Below, in pieces: positions 32,001 to 40,884 of a DNA stretch of 64,000 nucleotides. The stretch is from contig JAJTXV010000001.1 of the NCBI GenBank assembly GCA_021463845.1, positions 124,001 to 188,000 of the forward strand, in the 5' to 3' direction. The DNA is from Anaerolineales bacterium. GTDB lineage: Bacteria > Chloroflexota > Anaerolineae > Anaerolineales > UBA11579. The notes under the pieces were generated by a model. It saw only the letters and a list, made by a program, of their open reading frames with translations. It searched no databases and was not told where the DNA came from. Made by a program: the position numbers and the translations under genes. Each line of letters opens with the position of its first letter. Within the stretch, counting starts at the first letter, position 1.

Positions 32001-32451
32001 GCTGGCTGCGCGCCCCGCGCTGCACGCGCTGGGCCGCCGCCCTGAACTCTGCTGGCGCCAGCGTTCGTGACATCAGCGCCCGCGCGCTGGCCGTGATGAA
32101 CACCGCGCCGCTCTCGGGGGGCAAAGCCAGCCGCGCCAACGCCGCTAGCCGCTCGCGCCGCGCCGTTTCACTCCACGGCGCGTTCTCATAGAACAGCGAG
32201 CTTGGCTCGGGGAAGTACAGCCGCTCCAGCGCCGGTGCCCAGAAGCCGAGCTCCTCAAAGTGGGCCAGCGCCCGATCCCGGCGGTGGCTCAGTAGCAGCG
32301 TAGGTTGCTGAGTAGCAACCGCTATAGCGGCTGCTACTGGCAACCTTGCCGAGCGGATCAGCCCCAGTTGCCCTGGGCTGCCGTCACGGGTATTCGCCAG
32401 CAGCTGCTGGAAAGCAGGCTGGCGTTGGATGCGCTGCAGGATTTCGGTCAT
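29044..32451 (-). CDS. mfd: Transcription-repair coupling factor Mfd
   Basis: 1135 residues. Removes RNA polymerase stalled at DNA lesions and recruits UvrA. Domains: UvrB-like damage-recruitment module (about 1-350), the polymerase-interacting RID/CarD-like domain (about 450-520: NEELVVHIDHGIGIFRGL), a RecG-type helicase with Walker A GDAGYGKTE near 604, DEEQRFG, TATPIPRTL, QLRGRVGR, and the C-terminal TRCF domain (about 1000-1100). All helicase motifs are intact and length is normal. It overlaps pth by 4 bp (ATGA), an order seen in several phyla, so the two are cotranslated. Confidence 0.95.
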   Translation of the reverse strand: MTEILQRIQRQPAFQQLLANTRDGSPGQLGLIRSARLPVAAAIAVATQQPTLLLSHRRDRALAHFEELGFWAPALERLYFPEPSSLFYENAPWSETARRERLAALARLALPPESGAVFITASARALMSRTLAPAEFRAAAQRVQRGARSQPAELAAQLARLGYEAAQNVVAAGQFARRGGILDLWPMHDELPARLEYFGDELDSLRRFDPATQRTIHAIDELLIPPAREYLVQEPLPEGLEARALNEFHIPLLHPEPAGLLDYLPADALVLVDDLDALRDQMSELETQALQLRQENLEAGSLAAEYPAPYLSLSELEELLAERGVIELGPALAIEDAHSISGLFRPGPRFGGQLKPMLDQVERYLDAGDEVLIVSRQTPRLSDMWAERNYGAGNLADPQFAEGSLAEGWSLEAAKEPRLHLLTDGEVFGWERPQPRRQPRPESQAPETPYVDLQNEELVVHIDHGIGIFRGLVEAKIEGTTREFLRVEYAGGDQLYVPVHQADRLSRYIGSRGETPTLSRLGGQEWRSTKSRVRRAVEAIAEDLLELYAKREMAQGHAYPPDVPWQHELEASFPYVETEDQLRVLAEVKQDMQNTRPMDRLVCGDAGYGKTEIALRAAFKAVMDGKQVAMLVPTTVLAQQHYETFRQRLAAFPVRIEMLSRFRDAKQQQDTIRKLAAGEMDIVIGTHRLVQADVKFKDLGLVIIDEEQRFGVAHKEHLKKLRTEVDVLTMTATPIPRTLYMALTGVRDISTINTPPEERLPIVTHVGPYSEQLVRRAVLRELDRGGQIFFVHNRVHSIDAMRSHLQRVVPEVRIGVAHGQMAERELAERMNEFSRGEIDLLLTTTIIESGLDIPNANTLIVDRADAFGLAQLYQLRGRVGRGAQRAYAYFFRHAQNGMTDEGRQRLETIAENTQHGAGFSVAMRDLEIRGAGDLLGVRQHGLIAAVGFHLYTRLLSKAVDDLKRVGGFGAEAGAVHITLYHPLINVDLPIEVGIPASYVSDKAMRLKLYRRLADIHDASEIEALEEEFRDRFGPPPAEVQNLLFQLHVRVLAERTGLTAINVENKQLALRFPPPRKKDQPMEFTTLPAGTRTSKNTVWLSGLEGVDWRQRLLSLLEALVELHAQKAGAPLPAEAE

Positions 32452-33059
32452 TCCGTCCCGTTGAACTTGTTCATTGCCGCCACGATCCCCTCGGCGGTAA
32501 AGGTCTGGATGGCGTCGCTGGCCCGTTTCAGCACGAACGCCAGTGCCTGCTGCTCGGCCCGCGAGAAGTCTTGCAGTACATGGTTGGGCGTGCTCATCCG
32601 CCCCTTGGGGCGGCTCACGCCGACCCGCAGGCGCGCAAACGCCTGCGAGCCCAGCTTCTCGATGATCGATTTCATCCCGTTCTGCCCGCCCGAGCTGCCT
32701 TCGCTGCGCAAGCGCAGCGTCTCGAACGGCAGGTCCACATCGTCGTACACCACCAGCAATTTATCCAGTGGCACTTTGTAGAAGCGCACCAGCTGGCTCA
32801 CCGAAACGCCCGAGTTGTTCATGTACGTGCGCGGCTTGGCCAGCACGATCCGGCCTTCGCCCGCGCCGGCCTGGGCCACCATGGCTTCGTTCTGCACCTT
32901 GGCAAACTTCACCCCCAGCTCTTCGGCCAGTTTGTCCACCACCATAAAGCCCACGTTGTGGCGGTTCTCGCGGTATTCCGGGCCGGGGTTGCCCAGGCCC
33001 ACGATCAGGTGGGGTGGGTTGCTGCCCTCGTGCTCTTTGGGTTTGCGCTTTCGAAACAT
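32448..33059 (-). CDS. pth: Peptidyl-tRNA hydrolase
   Basis: 203 residues. Releases tRNA from stalled peptidyl-tRNA. Family marks: LIVGLGNPGPEYRENRHNVGFMVVD with the catalytic His, KPRTYMNNSGVSV with the conserved Asn, VVYDDVDLPFETLRLRSEGSSGGQNGMKSI and FARLRVGVSRP. An N-terminal stretch of about 16 polar residues (MFRKRKPKEHEGSNPP) precedes the usual start; it may be a real extension because no other start is close. GAGGG lies upstream of the ATG. It overlaps mfd by 4 bp. Confidence 0.94.
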   Translation of the reverse strand: MFRKRKPKEHEGSNPPHLIVGLGNPGPEYRENRHNVGFMVVDKLAEELGVKFAKVQNEAMVAQAGAGEGRIVLAKPRTYMNNSGVSVSQLVRFYKVPLDKLLVVYDDVDLPFETLRLRSEGSSGGQNGMKSIIEKLGSQAFARLRVGVSRPKGRMSTPNHVLQDFSRAEQQALAFVLKRASDAIQTFTAEGIVAAMNKFNGTE

Positions 33060-33152
33060 GTGCCCTCTTAAACCACACTAGCCACCACAGCGTCTGCTGG
33101 GGTGGTTAAATTCGTCGCTATTCTAGCATTTTTGTTCGAGAAACCGCCACAA

Positions 33153-33289
33153 TCCGTCTTTGCGAGAGAGTGTAACTAGCGAAGCAATCCCCATGCCAAT
33201 GGGGGAACAGTGGCCAGCCGTTACGAGTCCGTCATTGCGAGGACTGCTGAAAGTTGCATATTCATGCAACTTTCAGCCCGAAGCAATCT
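33153..33289 (+). repeat. Palindromic repeat family 1, degenerate copy plus copy f
   Basis: 33153-33192 has CCGTCTTTGCGAGAG and GCGAAGCAATCCCC without the palindrome. 33230-33289 is complete: CGTCATTGCGAGGA, a 14-bp palindrome with loop ATTC (33246-33277; arm GCTGAAAGTTGCAT) and CCGAAGCAATCTGG. Confidence 0.85.
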
Positions 33290-33300
33290 GGTTTCAAAGC

Positions 33301-33330
33301 AAAAGCCCAGCCATACGGCTGGGCTTTTTT
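33301..33330 (-). terminator. Terminator of the small membrane protein gene at 33348
   Basis: AAAAGCCCAGCC, loop ATAC, perfect complement with TTTTTT; A- and T-tracts on both sides. Confidence 0.85.
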
Positions 33331-33347
33331 ACAACAATGATGCAGGA

Positions 33348-33548
33348 CTAGATGCCCTTCAGGGCGGTAGCCAGCGCCAGGATCACGAAACCGATCGCAA
33401 CCAGCGCAAAGGCCGAAACGCCAATGGCGAACACGCCAAAGTGAGCCAGCAGGCCCAGGCCGCCGAAAATCACAGCAACAACCCAAGTCACTTCTTTCGG
33501 GGCGGAAAGCACCAGCCCCTTGTTGGTGGAACGCTTCTTTTTAGCCAT
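33348..33548 (-). CDS. Small two-helix membrane protein of unknown function
   Basis: 66 residues from ATG 33548, preceded by AGGAGAG. The N-terminus is strongly basic (MAKKKRSTNKG), followed by two hydrophobic segments (VTWVVAVIFGGLGLLAHFGVF and VSAFALVAIGFVILALATAL) with a short turn. I recognise no family by name; the layout is that of a small inner-membrane protein with its Lys-rich end in the cytoplasm. TACAAT about 35 nt upstream and a perfect terminator downstream make it a complete single-gene unit. The longer frame to 33581 starts inside the -10 box and is rejected. Confidence 0.75.
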   Translation of the reverse strand: MAKKKRSTNKGLVLSAPKEVTWVVAVIFGGLGLLAHFGVFAIGVSAFALVAIGFVILALATALKGI

Positions 33549-33606
33549 TTCTTCTCTCCTTGGTACGGCGAATGGCTTCATTGTAGCACCGGCTCACTCC
33601 GCGGAT

Positions 33607-33612
33607 TACAAT
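33607..33612 (+). promoter_or_regulatory. -10 box 6 nt before the exonuclease start
   Basis: TACAAT, 6 nt, ATG at 33619; leaderless architecture. Confidence 0.55.
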
Positions 33613-33618
33613 CCCCGC

Positions 33619-34494
33619 ATGCACATTCACCTGGTCGACGGCACCTACGAGCTCTACCGCAACTACTTCGGCGCGCCGCCTAAGAAGGATCCCAGCGGCC
33701 GCGAGGTCGGCGCCGCCCTCGGCCTGTTGCGCAGCCTGATGGCCATGCTCGAGCGCCCCGAGGTCACCCACGTGGCCTACGCCTTCGACCACGTCATCGA
33801 ATCCTTCCGCAACGGCCTCTACACCGGCTACAAGACCGGCGAGGGCATCGAGCCAGAGCTCTGGAACCAGTTCCAGCTCGCCGAGGACCTGGTGGCCGCT
33901 TTCGGCGTCACCGTCTGGTCCATGGTCGAGTTCGAGGCCGACGACGCCCTGGCGGCCGGCGCCGCCCGCTGGGCGCCCGACCCGGCCGTCGAGCGCATCC
34001 TGCTCTGCTCGCCGGACAAGGACCTCATGCAAATGGTCGGCGGCAAGATCGTCGCTTGGGACCGCCGCCGTGACCTCATTTTGGATGCTGACGCCGTGCA
34101 GGCCAAGTTCGGCGTGCCGCCCGCCAGCATCCCCGACTATCTCGCCCTGGTCGGCGACTCTGCGGATGGCTACCCCGGCCTGCCCGGCTGGGGCGCCAAG
34201 TCCGCCGCCGGCGTGCTGGCCGTCTACGGCAGCATCGATGCCATCCCGCCCGTGGCCACGCAGTGGCAGGTGCCGGGGCTCAGCGGCACGCGGGCGGCCA
34301 AGCTGGCCGCCACCCTGGAAGCCCAGCGCGCCGATGCGTTGCTGTATCGCACCCTGGCCACCTTGCGCACGGATGTACCCCTGCCCGAAACCCTGGCCGA
34401 TCTCGAATGGCGTGGCGCCCACCCGCACCTGCGCACTCTCCTCGCTGAGCTCGACGCCAGCTCCATCGCCGAGCGCATCACCCGCTGGCGATAG
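33619..34494 (+). CDS. 5'-3' exonuclease (FEN/ExoIX-like)
   Basis: 291 residues, the stand-alone relative of the DNA polymerase I N-terminal nuclease. Seen: IHLVDGTYELYRNYF with the first Asp, YAFDHVIESFRNGLYTGYKTGEG, FEADDALAAGAARWA with the metal-binding Glu/Asp cluster, LCSPDKDLMQMVGG, and the helix-hairpin-helix ALVGDSADGYPGLPGWGAKSAA. The usual AFD...FR pattern is complete, so activity is expected in Okazaki-fragment processing or repair. The frame upstream to 33520 is rejected since TACAAT lies 6 nt before this ATG. Confidence 0.9.
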   Translation: MHIHLVDGTYELYRNYFGAPPKKDPSGREVGAALGLLRSLMAMLERPEVTHVAYAFDHVIESFRNGLYTGYKTGEGIEPELWNQFQLAEDLVAAFGVTVWSMVEFEADDALAAGAARWAPDPAVERILLCSPDKDLMQMVGGKIVAWDRRRDLILDADAVQAKFGVPPASIPDYLALVGDSADGYPGLPGWGAKSAAGVLAVYGSIDAIPPVATQWQVPGLSGTRAAKLAATLEAQRADALLYRTLATLRTDVPLPETLADLEWRGAHPHLRTLLAELDASSIAERITRWR

Positions 34495-34500
34495 TAGTTT

Positions 34501-34550
34501 CGTCATTGCGAGGAAGTGAGGGGGCGTAGCCACCGAGCGACGAAGCAATC
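34501..34550 (+). repeat. Palindromic repeat family 1, copy g (without the GCAT palindrome)
   Basis: CGTCATTGCGAGGAAGTG, then GGC-GTA-GCC, then CGACGAAGCAATCTAC. The central palindrome is replaced by a short GTA-loop hairpin. Confidence 0.75.
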
Positions 34551-34637
34551 TACTTGCAGTTGCTTTTTTCTCATCCTTCATCCCTCATCCTTGCTTTCAT
34601 TGCTCTTCCATATGGTATAGTCTCTTGCAGTATTGAT

Positions 34638-35012
34638 ATGGCCGATACGCGTTCGAACCTCATCAAGAACCGCCTTCGGGATCTGCAATCCACAGCCCCA
34701 GATATCATCGCCTCCGCAGTCGTCACCGCTGACGGGCTTTCGCTCGCCTCGGCTCTGCCCTCAGACGTTGAGGAAGAGCGCGTCGCCGCCATGAGCGCCG
34801 CCATGCTCAGCCTGGGTGAGCGCATCGCCCAGGAGCTGCAGCGCGGCAACATGGAAGAGGTCTACATCCGTGGCGAGGAAGGCCTGGTGCTGCTCACCGC
34901 CATCGGGCGCGATGCGGTGCTCACCACTCTCGCCCGCAGCGAGGCCAAGCTCGGCCTCATGCTGATGGAGATGCGCCGCGCCGCCGCCGACCTGGAGCCG
35001 TATGTCGCATAA
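34638..35012 (+). CDS. Roadblock/LC7 domain protein
   Basis: 124 residues from ATG 34638. A single roadblock/longin-type fold: RDLQSTAPDIIASAVVTADGLSLASALP with the typical ADGL turn, then the long helix EEERVAAMSAAMLSLGERIAQEL, and VYIRGEEGLVLLTAIGRDAVLTTLA. Bacterial roadblock proteins dimerise and often partner small Ras-like GTPases or regulate motility and polarity. No GTPase gene is in the window. A terminator follows within 40 nt. Confidence 0.88.
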   Translation: MADTRSNLIKNRLRDLQSTAPDIIASAVVTADGLSLASALPSDVEEERVAAMSAAMLSLGERIAQELQRGNMEEVYIRGEEGLVLLTAIGRDAVLTTLARSEAKLGLMLMEMRRAAADLEPYVA

Positions 35013-35050
35013 ATACGCAAGCGCCAATGCCTCCACTGCTTCGCCACTCT

Positions 35051-35083
35051 ACGGAGAGGGGCTCATTCAAGACCCCTCTCCGT
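35051..35083 (+). terminator. Terminator of the roadblock gene
   Basis: ACGGAGAGGGG and CCCCTCTCCGT with an 11-nt loop, then TTCGTTT. Confidence 0.7.
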
Positions 35084-35100
35084 TTCGTTTAACACTCCTG

Positions 35101-35405
35101 TGTCATTCCGAGCGGGTGTTGGTATCCACACCAGAATCGCCGAACCCGTCTCAGCGAGGAATCCTTAGCAGCACATCTTCCAAACTGCGCTTGTTTCAAA
35201 CAAACACCGCAGATATCCTTCGCTGCGCTCAGGATGACACACCAGGCGTGCCATTCCTTCCTCCGTGTCATTCTGACCGGGTTTGTACATCTACATCAGA
35301 ACTGCCGATGCTCGACCAGGGAAGAATCCTTCGCTCCCTATCTTCCACATTGCGCCTGTTTCAAATAAACGCCGCAGATATCCTTCGCTTCGCTCAGGAT
35401 GACAA
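35101..35405. repeat. Repeat family 2, two tandem copies
   Basis: Two related blocks, about 35101-35240 and 35267-35405. Each has GTCATTC(C/T)GA at one end, CCGAACCCG- or CCGATGCTCG-like DNA with GA(A)GAATCCTT inside, and ATATCCTTCGCT followed by CTCAGGATGACA at the other. Much of the gene-free 35013-35566 is made of these and the hairpins next listed. Confidence 0.75.
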
Positions 35406-35465
35406 AAGAGTCGTGCCCTCCAGCTCCCGTCTCATTCTGAGCAGGCAGAAACGCGGCGTTGCGTT

Positions 35466-35514
35466 ACTCGGCGTCAGCCGAGTAGCAAGGCCAACGCGTG
35501 GGCGCAGCCCACGC
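35466..35514. other. Two hairpins of the GNA-loop class
   Basis: ACTCGGC-GTCA-GCCGAGT (35466-35483) and GCGTGGGC-GCA-GCCCACGC (35496-35514), both perfect. They lie 50-100 nt upstream of pyrG. Confidence 0.75.
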
Positions 35515-35566
35515 AACACGCTTCGCCACATCAACTCGTTAGCCTAATACTCACAGGAGTCGTGCC

Positions 35567-37213
35567 ATGACGATCAAGTACATATTTGTTACCGGGGGCG
35601 TTGTAAGCTCCGTTGGCAAAGGCGTCACCACCGCTGCCATTGGCCGCCTCCTGAAAGAGCGCGGCTTCACCGTGGCCGTCCAGAAGCTCGACCCCTACAT
35701 CAACGTCGACCCCGGCACCATGAGCCCGTACCAGCACGGCGAGGTCTACGTCCTCAATGACGGTTCCGAGACCGATCTCGACCTCGGCCACTACGAGCGC
35801 TTCGTCGACATCAACCTCTCCAAGGTCAGCACACTCACCACCGGCCAGGTGTATGCCGAAGTCATCGCCAAGGAGCGCCGGGGCGACTACCTCGGCGGCA
35901 CCATCCAGGTCATCCCGCAGATCACCGATGAGATCAAGCGCCGGGTCGGCATGGTGCCTGAGAGCACCGGCGCCGAGATCGTCCTCGTCGAGGTCGGCGG
36001 CACCGTCGGCGATATCGAATCGCTGCCCTTCATCGAAGCCCTGCGCCAGATCCGTTCTGACGTCGGGCGTGAGAACGTCTTCTACATCCACACTACCTGG
36101 CTGCCGCACATCGGCGCCACCAACGAGCTCAAGACCAAGCCCACCCAGCACTCCGTGCGTGAGCTGCGTTCGCTCGGCATCTCGCCGCAGATGATCATCG
36201 CCCGCGCCGACAAGACCATCACGCCCGACCTCACCGAGAAGATCGCCAAGTTCTGCGATGTCGACCGCCGCGGCGTGGTGCCGGTGCCCACTATCGACGT
36301 GATGTACGAGATCCCGCTGCTGCTCGAACGCCTGGGCGTGGCCGACTACATCGTTGATACCCTCGGCCTGCAGGCTCGCCAGCAGCCAGACCTCGCTGCC
36401 TGGGAGGCCATCAGCCGGTCGGCCCACAAAGACAAGCCCACCGTGCGCATCGCCCTCGTCGGCAAATATGTTGAGCTGCATGATGCGTACCTCAGCGTCA
36501 AGGAGGCCTTGCAGCACGCCGGCCTGGCCCTCGGCGTGGAAGTTGAAATTGACTGGATCCACGCCAGCGAGGTGGAGAAGGGCCGCGGCTGGGATGAGAT
36601 CCATGCCGCCGACGGCATCCTGGTGCCTGGCGGCTTCGACAGCCGCGGCATCGAGGGCAAGATCGCGGCCGCCAAGTACGCCCGTGAGAACAAGGTGCCG
36701 TACTTCGGCCTGTGCCTCGGCATGCAGATCATGGCCATCGAGTTCGCCCGCAATGTCCTCGGATACGGCGAAGCCAACTCCACCGAGTTCGACCCGGCCT
36801 CGCCATATCCGGTGATCGACCTGATGCCTGATCAGCGCGGCATCGCCGAGAAGGGCGCTACGATGCGCCTGGGCGTGTACCCCTGCCAGCTGGAGCCCGG
36901 CAGCGTGGCGGCTGCCGCCTACGGCCAGCCCGTCATTGAAGAGCGCCACCGCCACCGCTACGAGTTCAACAATACCGCCCGCGAGGCCTTCGCCGAGCAC
37001 GGCATGCGCTTCTCCGGCACCTCGCCGGACGACCGCCTGGTCGAGATCATCGAGGTGGCCGGCCACCCGTACATGCTCGGCACCCAGTTCCACCCGGAGT
37101 TCCTCTCGCGCCCCACGCGCCCGCACCCGCTGTTCGCCGCCTTCGTGCGCGCCGCCGCCGAGCGGGCCGGCGCCCAGGTCCAGCTGCCCGCCGCAGTAGC
37201 GAATAGCAGTTAG
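35567..37213 (+). CDS. pyrG: CTP synthase
   Basis: 548 residues. Makes CTP from UTP, ATP and glutamine. The N-terminal synthase domain shows KYIFVTGGVVSSVGKGVTTAAIGRLLKERG, QKLDPYINVDPGTMSPYQHGEVYVL and VGGTVGDIESLPFIEA. The C-terminal class I amidotransferase shows GILVPGGFDSRGIEGKI, the nucleophile Cys in YFGLCLGMQIM, and the His/Glu pair in GTQFHPEFLSRP. Length is normal and all catalytic residues are present. AGGAG precedes ATG 35567. Nothing unusual. Confidence 0.97.
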   Translation: MTIKYIFVTGGVVSSVGKGVTTAAIGRLLKERGFTVAVQKLDPYINVDPGTMSPYQHGEVYVLNDGSETDLDLGHYERFVDINLSKVSTLTTGQVYAEVIAKERRGDYLGGTIQVIPQITDEIKRRVGMVPESTGAEIVLVEVGGTVGDIESLPFIEALRQIRSDVGRENVFYIHTTWLPHIGATNELKTKPTQHSVRELRSLGISPQMIIARADKTITPDLTEKIAKFCDVDRRGVVPVPTIDVMYEIPLLLERLGVADYIVDTLGLQARQQPDLAAWEAISRSAHKDKPTVRIALVGKYVELHDAYLSVKEALQHAGLALGVEVEIDWIHASEVEKGRGWDEIHAADGILVPGGFDSRGIEGKIAAAKYARENKVPYFGLCLGMQIMAIEFARNVLGYGEANSTEFDPASPYPVIDLMPDQRGIAEKGATMRLGVYPCQLEPGSVAAAAYGQPVIEERHRHRYEFNNTAREAFAEHGMRFSGTSPDDRLVEIIEVAGHPYMLGTQFHPEFLSRPTRPHPLFAAFVRAAAERAGAQVQLPAAVANSS

Positions 37214-37244
37214 CTTTCAGCGTTCAGCTAACCGCACCAGGCGG

Positions 37245-37380
37245 AAAGTTATTATGTCTGCAAGGGGTGGGGGGTCAAAATATATTAGTAACAACTTTGC
37301 CCTTTGTCCCCGCGTAGCATGTGAACGGGTTTGTAGCACACGTACTTGCCTCATGGGCAGAGTGGGGCAGGGTGTCAAGG
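37245..37380. repeat. Dispersed repeat of about 130 bp, copy 2
   Basis: AAAGTTATTATGTCTG, a G-rich core, GTCAAAA, TAACAACTTTGCC, TAGCACA, ATGGGC and TGTCAAGGT in the same order as 2392-2521. The gap 37214-37607 holds this, a family 2 repeat and an AATCT-type tract, and no gene. Confidence 0.6.
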
Positions 37381-37388
37381 TATTCGCG

Positions 37389-37508
37389 TGTCATTCCGAA
37401 CGAGCGGCGTAGCCGTGAGGAGGAATCCTTTAGGCCAGAAGCAACCAACTTGACTTTGATTGCCCTAAAGGATTCCTCACCTTCGCTGCGCTCAGGTTCG
37501 GAATGACA
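37389..37508. repeat. Repeat family 2, full copy with terminal inverted repeats
   Basis: GTGTCATTCCGAACGAG, CGGC-GTA-GCCG, GAGGAGGAATCCTT, then inverted AAGGATTCCTCACC and TTCGGAATGACA. The outer ends are exact complements. Confidence 0.8.
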
Positions 37509-37595
37509 TAGGCTTCGGGTACTGGCTCAGGATGACACGCGGTCTGGTGTTGGTTCTAAATCTAAAATCTGAAATCAAAAATCCAAAATTGGATT

Positions 37596-38900
<1,305 letters not shown>

Positions 38901-38907
38901 GGTAGAT

Positions 38908-39131
38908 ATGCAGCGTTACCTGATTGTCATTGAGAAAGCAGGTAACGGTTACTCAGCCTACGCGCCCGATATTGATGGCGTTGTTGCCGTGGGTGAGCCC
39001 CCGAAGAAGCGATCAAGAATATGCAGGAAGCCATCCAGTTTCATTTCGATCGAATGCGAGAAGACGGCCTGCCTCTGCCTGAAGGCTACGCCAGCGCAGA
39101 GTACATACCCTTAATGTGGAACTTACTTTGA
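38908..39131 (+). pseudogene. hicB: HicB-family antitoxin gene with a one-base deletion
   Basis: The first frame reads MQRYLIVIEKAGNGYSAYAP DIDGVVAVGE, the HicB N-terminus, then turns into nonsense. From about 39002 the next frame reads EEAIKNMQEAIQFHFDRMRE, then DGLPLPEGYASAEYIPLMW, the HicB C-terminus, and stops at 39129-39131. Total length is 224 nt, one short of 75 codons. The break is at GAGCCCCCGAAG, where adding one base (GAGACCCCCGAAG) restores ETPEEA. No hicA toxin gene is adjacent. It is a decayed solitary antitoxin or an assembly error in a C-run. Confidence 0.85.
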
Positions 39132-39144
39132 TTTTGTGGTGTCG

Positions 39145-39173
39145 TTGACACAGATTAGACCAAAGCATATACT
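39145..39173 (+). promoter_or_regulatory. Consensus promoter, leaderless, of the zinc-ribbon gene
   Basis: TTGACA (39145-39150), 17 nt, TATACT (39168-39173), 6 nt, ATG 39180. Confidence 0.75.
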
Positions 39174-39179
39174 TGCCGA

Positions 39180-39644
39180 ATGGTTCTAATTTGGGGATCT
39201 AAAGGTAAAGCAAAGGAAATTGGCGCCGGAATCTTTTACTGCCCAAACTGTAATTCGTCGCAAAACTACAAGCACTATGAGTTAGGCAAATACTTTACTC
39301 TCTATTTTATTCCCTTGTTTCAAACCAGTAAAATTACTGAGTATATTGATTGTCAGAGATGCAAAACTAGCTTCAAGACTGAAGTGTTGAGCTATAACCT
39401 AGGCGCGCAGCAGCGTATTCGTGAGATGCTTGGGGGAATTAAACGAGAACTTGATAATGGTGTTTCGGCAAATATACTTTACCAATTCCTACTTACAAGC
39501 GGTCTTCCGCAAGGGGAAGCAGAGAATCTAATTAGCATGGCTGCGGGAGGTTCTTTTTCTGCTTGCCACAATTGTAAGCAGGTTTATTCAGCACATATGA
39601 ATTTTTGTTCAAATTGTGGAAATGGTCTTTCGACTTCAGTGTAA
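39180..39644 (+). CDS. Zinc-ribbon protein of unknown function (AT-rich islet)
   Basis: 154 residues. Two treble-clef or ribbon-type knuckle pairs: FYCPNC with YIDCQRC in the N-terminal half, and FSACHNC with MNFCSNCG at the C-terminus. Between them a helical part (QQRIREMLGGIKREL) and an aromatic segment (YFTLYFIPLF) typical of the zinc-ribbon family where the ribbon precedes a membrane-associated strand. Zinc binding is likely; the function is unknown. Base composition is much more AT-rich than its neighbours. With the next gene (17 nt downstream) it forms a two-gene unit whose members both carry zinc ribbons. Confidence 0.8.
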   Translation: MVLIWGSKGKAKEIGAGIFYCPNCNSSQNYKHYELGKYFTLYFIPLFQTSKITEYIDCQRCKTSFKTEVLSYNLGAQQRIREMLGGIKRELDNGVSANILYQFLLTSGLPQGEAENLISMAAGGSFSACHNCKQVYSAHMNFCSNCGNGLSTSV

Positions 39645-39661
39645 AGAAAGTTTAGTTGCAT

Positions 39662-40570
39662 ATGCCCGGGGATACACGAACTTGCGAAAATTGCGGTTTT
39701 GAAAGTCGAAGCGGTCTTCGTTTTTGCCCTAACTGCGGGGCAAGTTTGAATAAAGTTCAATCACAAACTGAAACTCGTAACCCGTACCGAATTTTACAAA
39801 TTTCAAATGATGCTGAAGCAGAGGTTATATCAGCTGCGTATAGATCACTGGCTAAGAAATATCATCCGGACCAGAATAAATCTTTTCAAGCAGAAACCAG
39901 GATGCGAGATTTAAACTGGGCATATGATTTGCTATCCGATTCTATTCGTCGCAAAGCCTGGGATATGGAAGCTTCTAATAGAAATAGACGAGAAGGGCAG
40001 GACGGTACATTTAGGCAGCAGGCCTCGCGGCAGAGTAGGCATAGTGCTCAGACGCCAGACCCAAAGCCGAAAGAACATGAGAGGCAAAAGAAAGAATCGA
40101 ATGGCTTTAATATCCTGGCACTGCTTTTTATTCTTGTATTCCTTGCCTTTGTTTGCGCCAACAGTCAGTCAGATCGACAAACGAGTTCAAGCCCTGCCTC
40201 GAATTGGGTCGCTCCAACTTCAACCCTCATTCCAACTAGCGTGCCGACTGCTAGACCAACATCTAGCCCCTTTGTTAGTTATAAGGACCCTGCTTGTCTT
40301 AGTGCGTTTGCTGTCACTCAAACTTACGTTGGCAGAGTAATCTGTGTTTACGGAGTTGTTGATAAGGTAAATCAAACGCCTGAGTACTCAACAATCATTA
40401 GACTAAGAAATTCTGGCGCTGGTCAAAATGAAATTCTCTTTCTTAGTCAATCTTGGGTATGGCCAGATTTAAAACGAGGTGATTGTATTCAGGCAAGTGG
40501 GCGTGTTTTTCTTACAGCTTCCTACATGTACATATCATTGCAAGACTTGTACCTTTCAAACTCTTGCTAA
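39662..40570 (+). CDS. Zinc-ribbon/J-domain membrane protein (AT-rich islet)
   Basis: 302 residues from ATG 39662. Order: an N-terminal zinc ribbon (CENCGFESRSGLRFCPNCG), a J domain (about 40-105) with the HPD triplet intact in KKYHPDQNK, a polar linker, one membrane helix (FNILALLFILVFLAFVCA, about 160-180), a Ser/Thr/Pro-rich stretch, and a C-terminal globular part (VGRVICVYGVVDKV...GDCIQASGRVFL) that looks like an OB-fold. The J domain would call a DnaK partner to the membrane; the OB-like domain would lie outside. AT-rich like the gene before it, so both were probably acquired together. The role is unknown. Confidence 0.82.
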   Translation: MPGDTRTCENCGFESRSGLRFCPNCGASLNKVQSQTETRNPYRILQISNDAEAEVISAAYRSLAKKYHPDQNKSFQAETRMRDLNWAYDLLSDSIRRKAWDMEASNRNRREGQDGTFRQQASRQSRHSAQTPDPKPKEHERQKKESNGFNILALLFILVFLAFVCANSQSDRQTSSSPASNWVAPTSTLIPTSVPTARPTSSPFVSYKDPACLSAFAVTQTYVGRVICVYGVVDKVNQTPEYSTIIRLRNSGAGQNEILFLSQSWVWPDLKRGDCIQASGRVFLTASYMYISLQDLYLSNSC

Positions 40571-40675
40571 GCGCCAACTCATTGTTTGATCAGATTATCC
40601 CGAGCATTAGTAACTTGACACTGCTCCCCCAATCCGCCTGCAGCCATCGTATTCGTGATACATAGGTTTCGTCGT

Positions 40676-40723
40676 TGGCGTTTTGCGTAGCAAAACGCCA
40701 TTAGCAGCGGCGATAGCCGCTGC
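40676..40723. other. Two tandem perfect hairpins, GNA-loop class
   Basis: TGGCGTTTTGC-GTA-GCAAAACGCCA (11 bp, 40676-40700) and GCAGCGGC-GATA-GCCGCTGC (8 bp, 40704-40723). The stretch 40571-40884 holds these and an AATCC-type tract; I see no gene. Confidence 0.8.
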
Positions 40724-40884
40724 GTAACTCCCCCCGCCGCAGATCATTCTCATCTCAACTTGACAAGGTCAGGTACAGAGCGTGGCGTTTGTCTGCAGCC
40801 GCTGCGTAACAGCCAGCTTGGCACTCAAAGTCACCCCGGCCATAATTCCAAATCCAAAATCTGCATTCAAAAATCTAACTTGCC

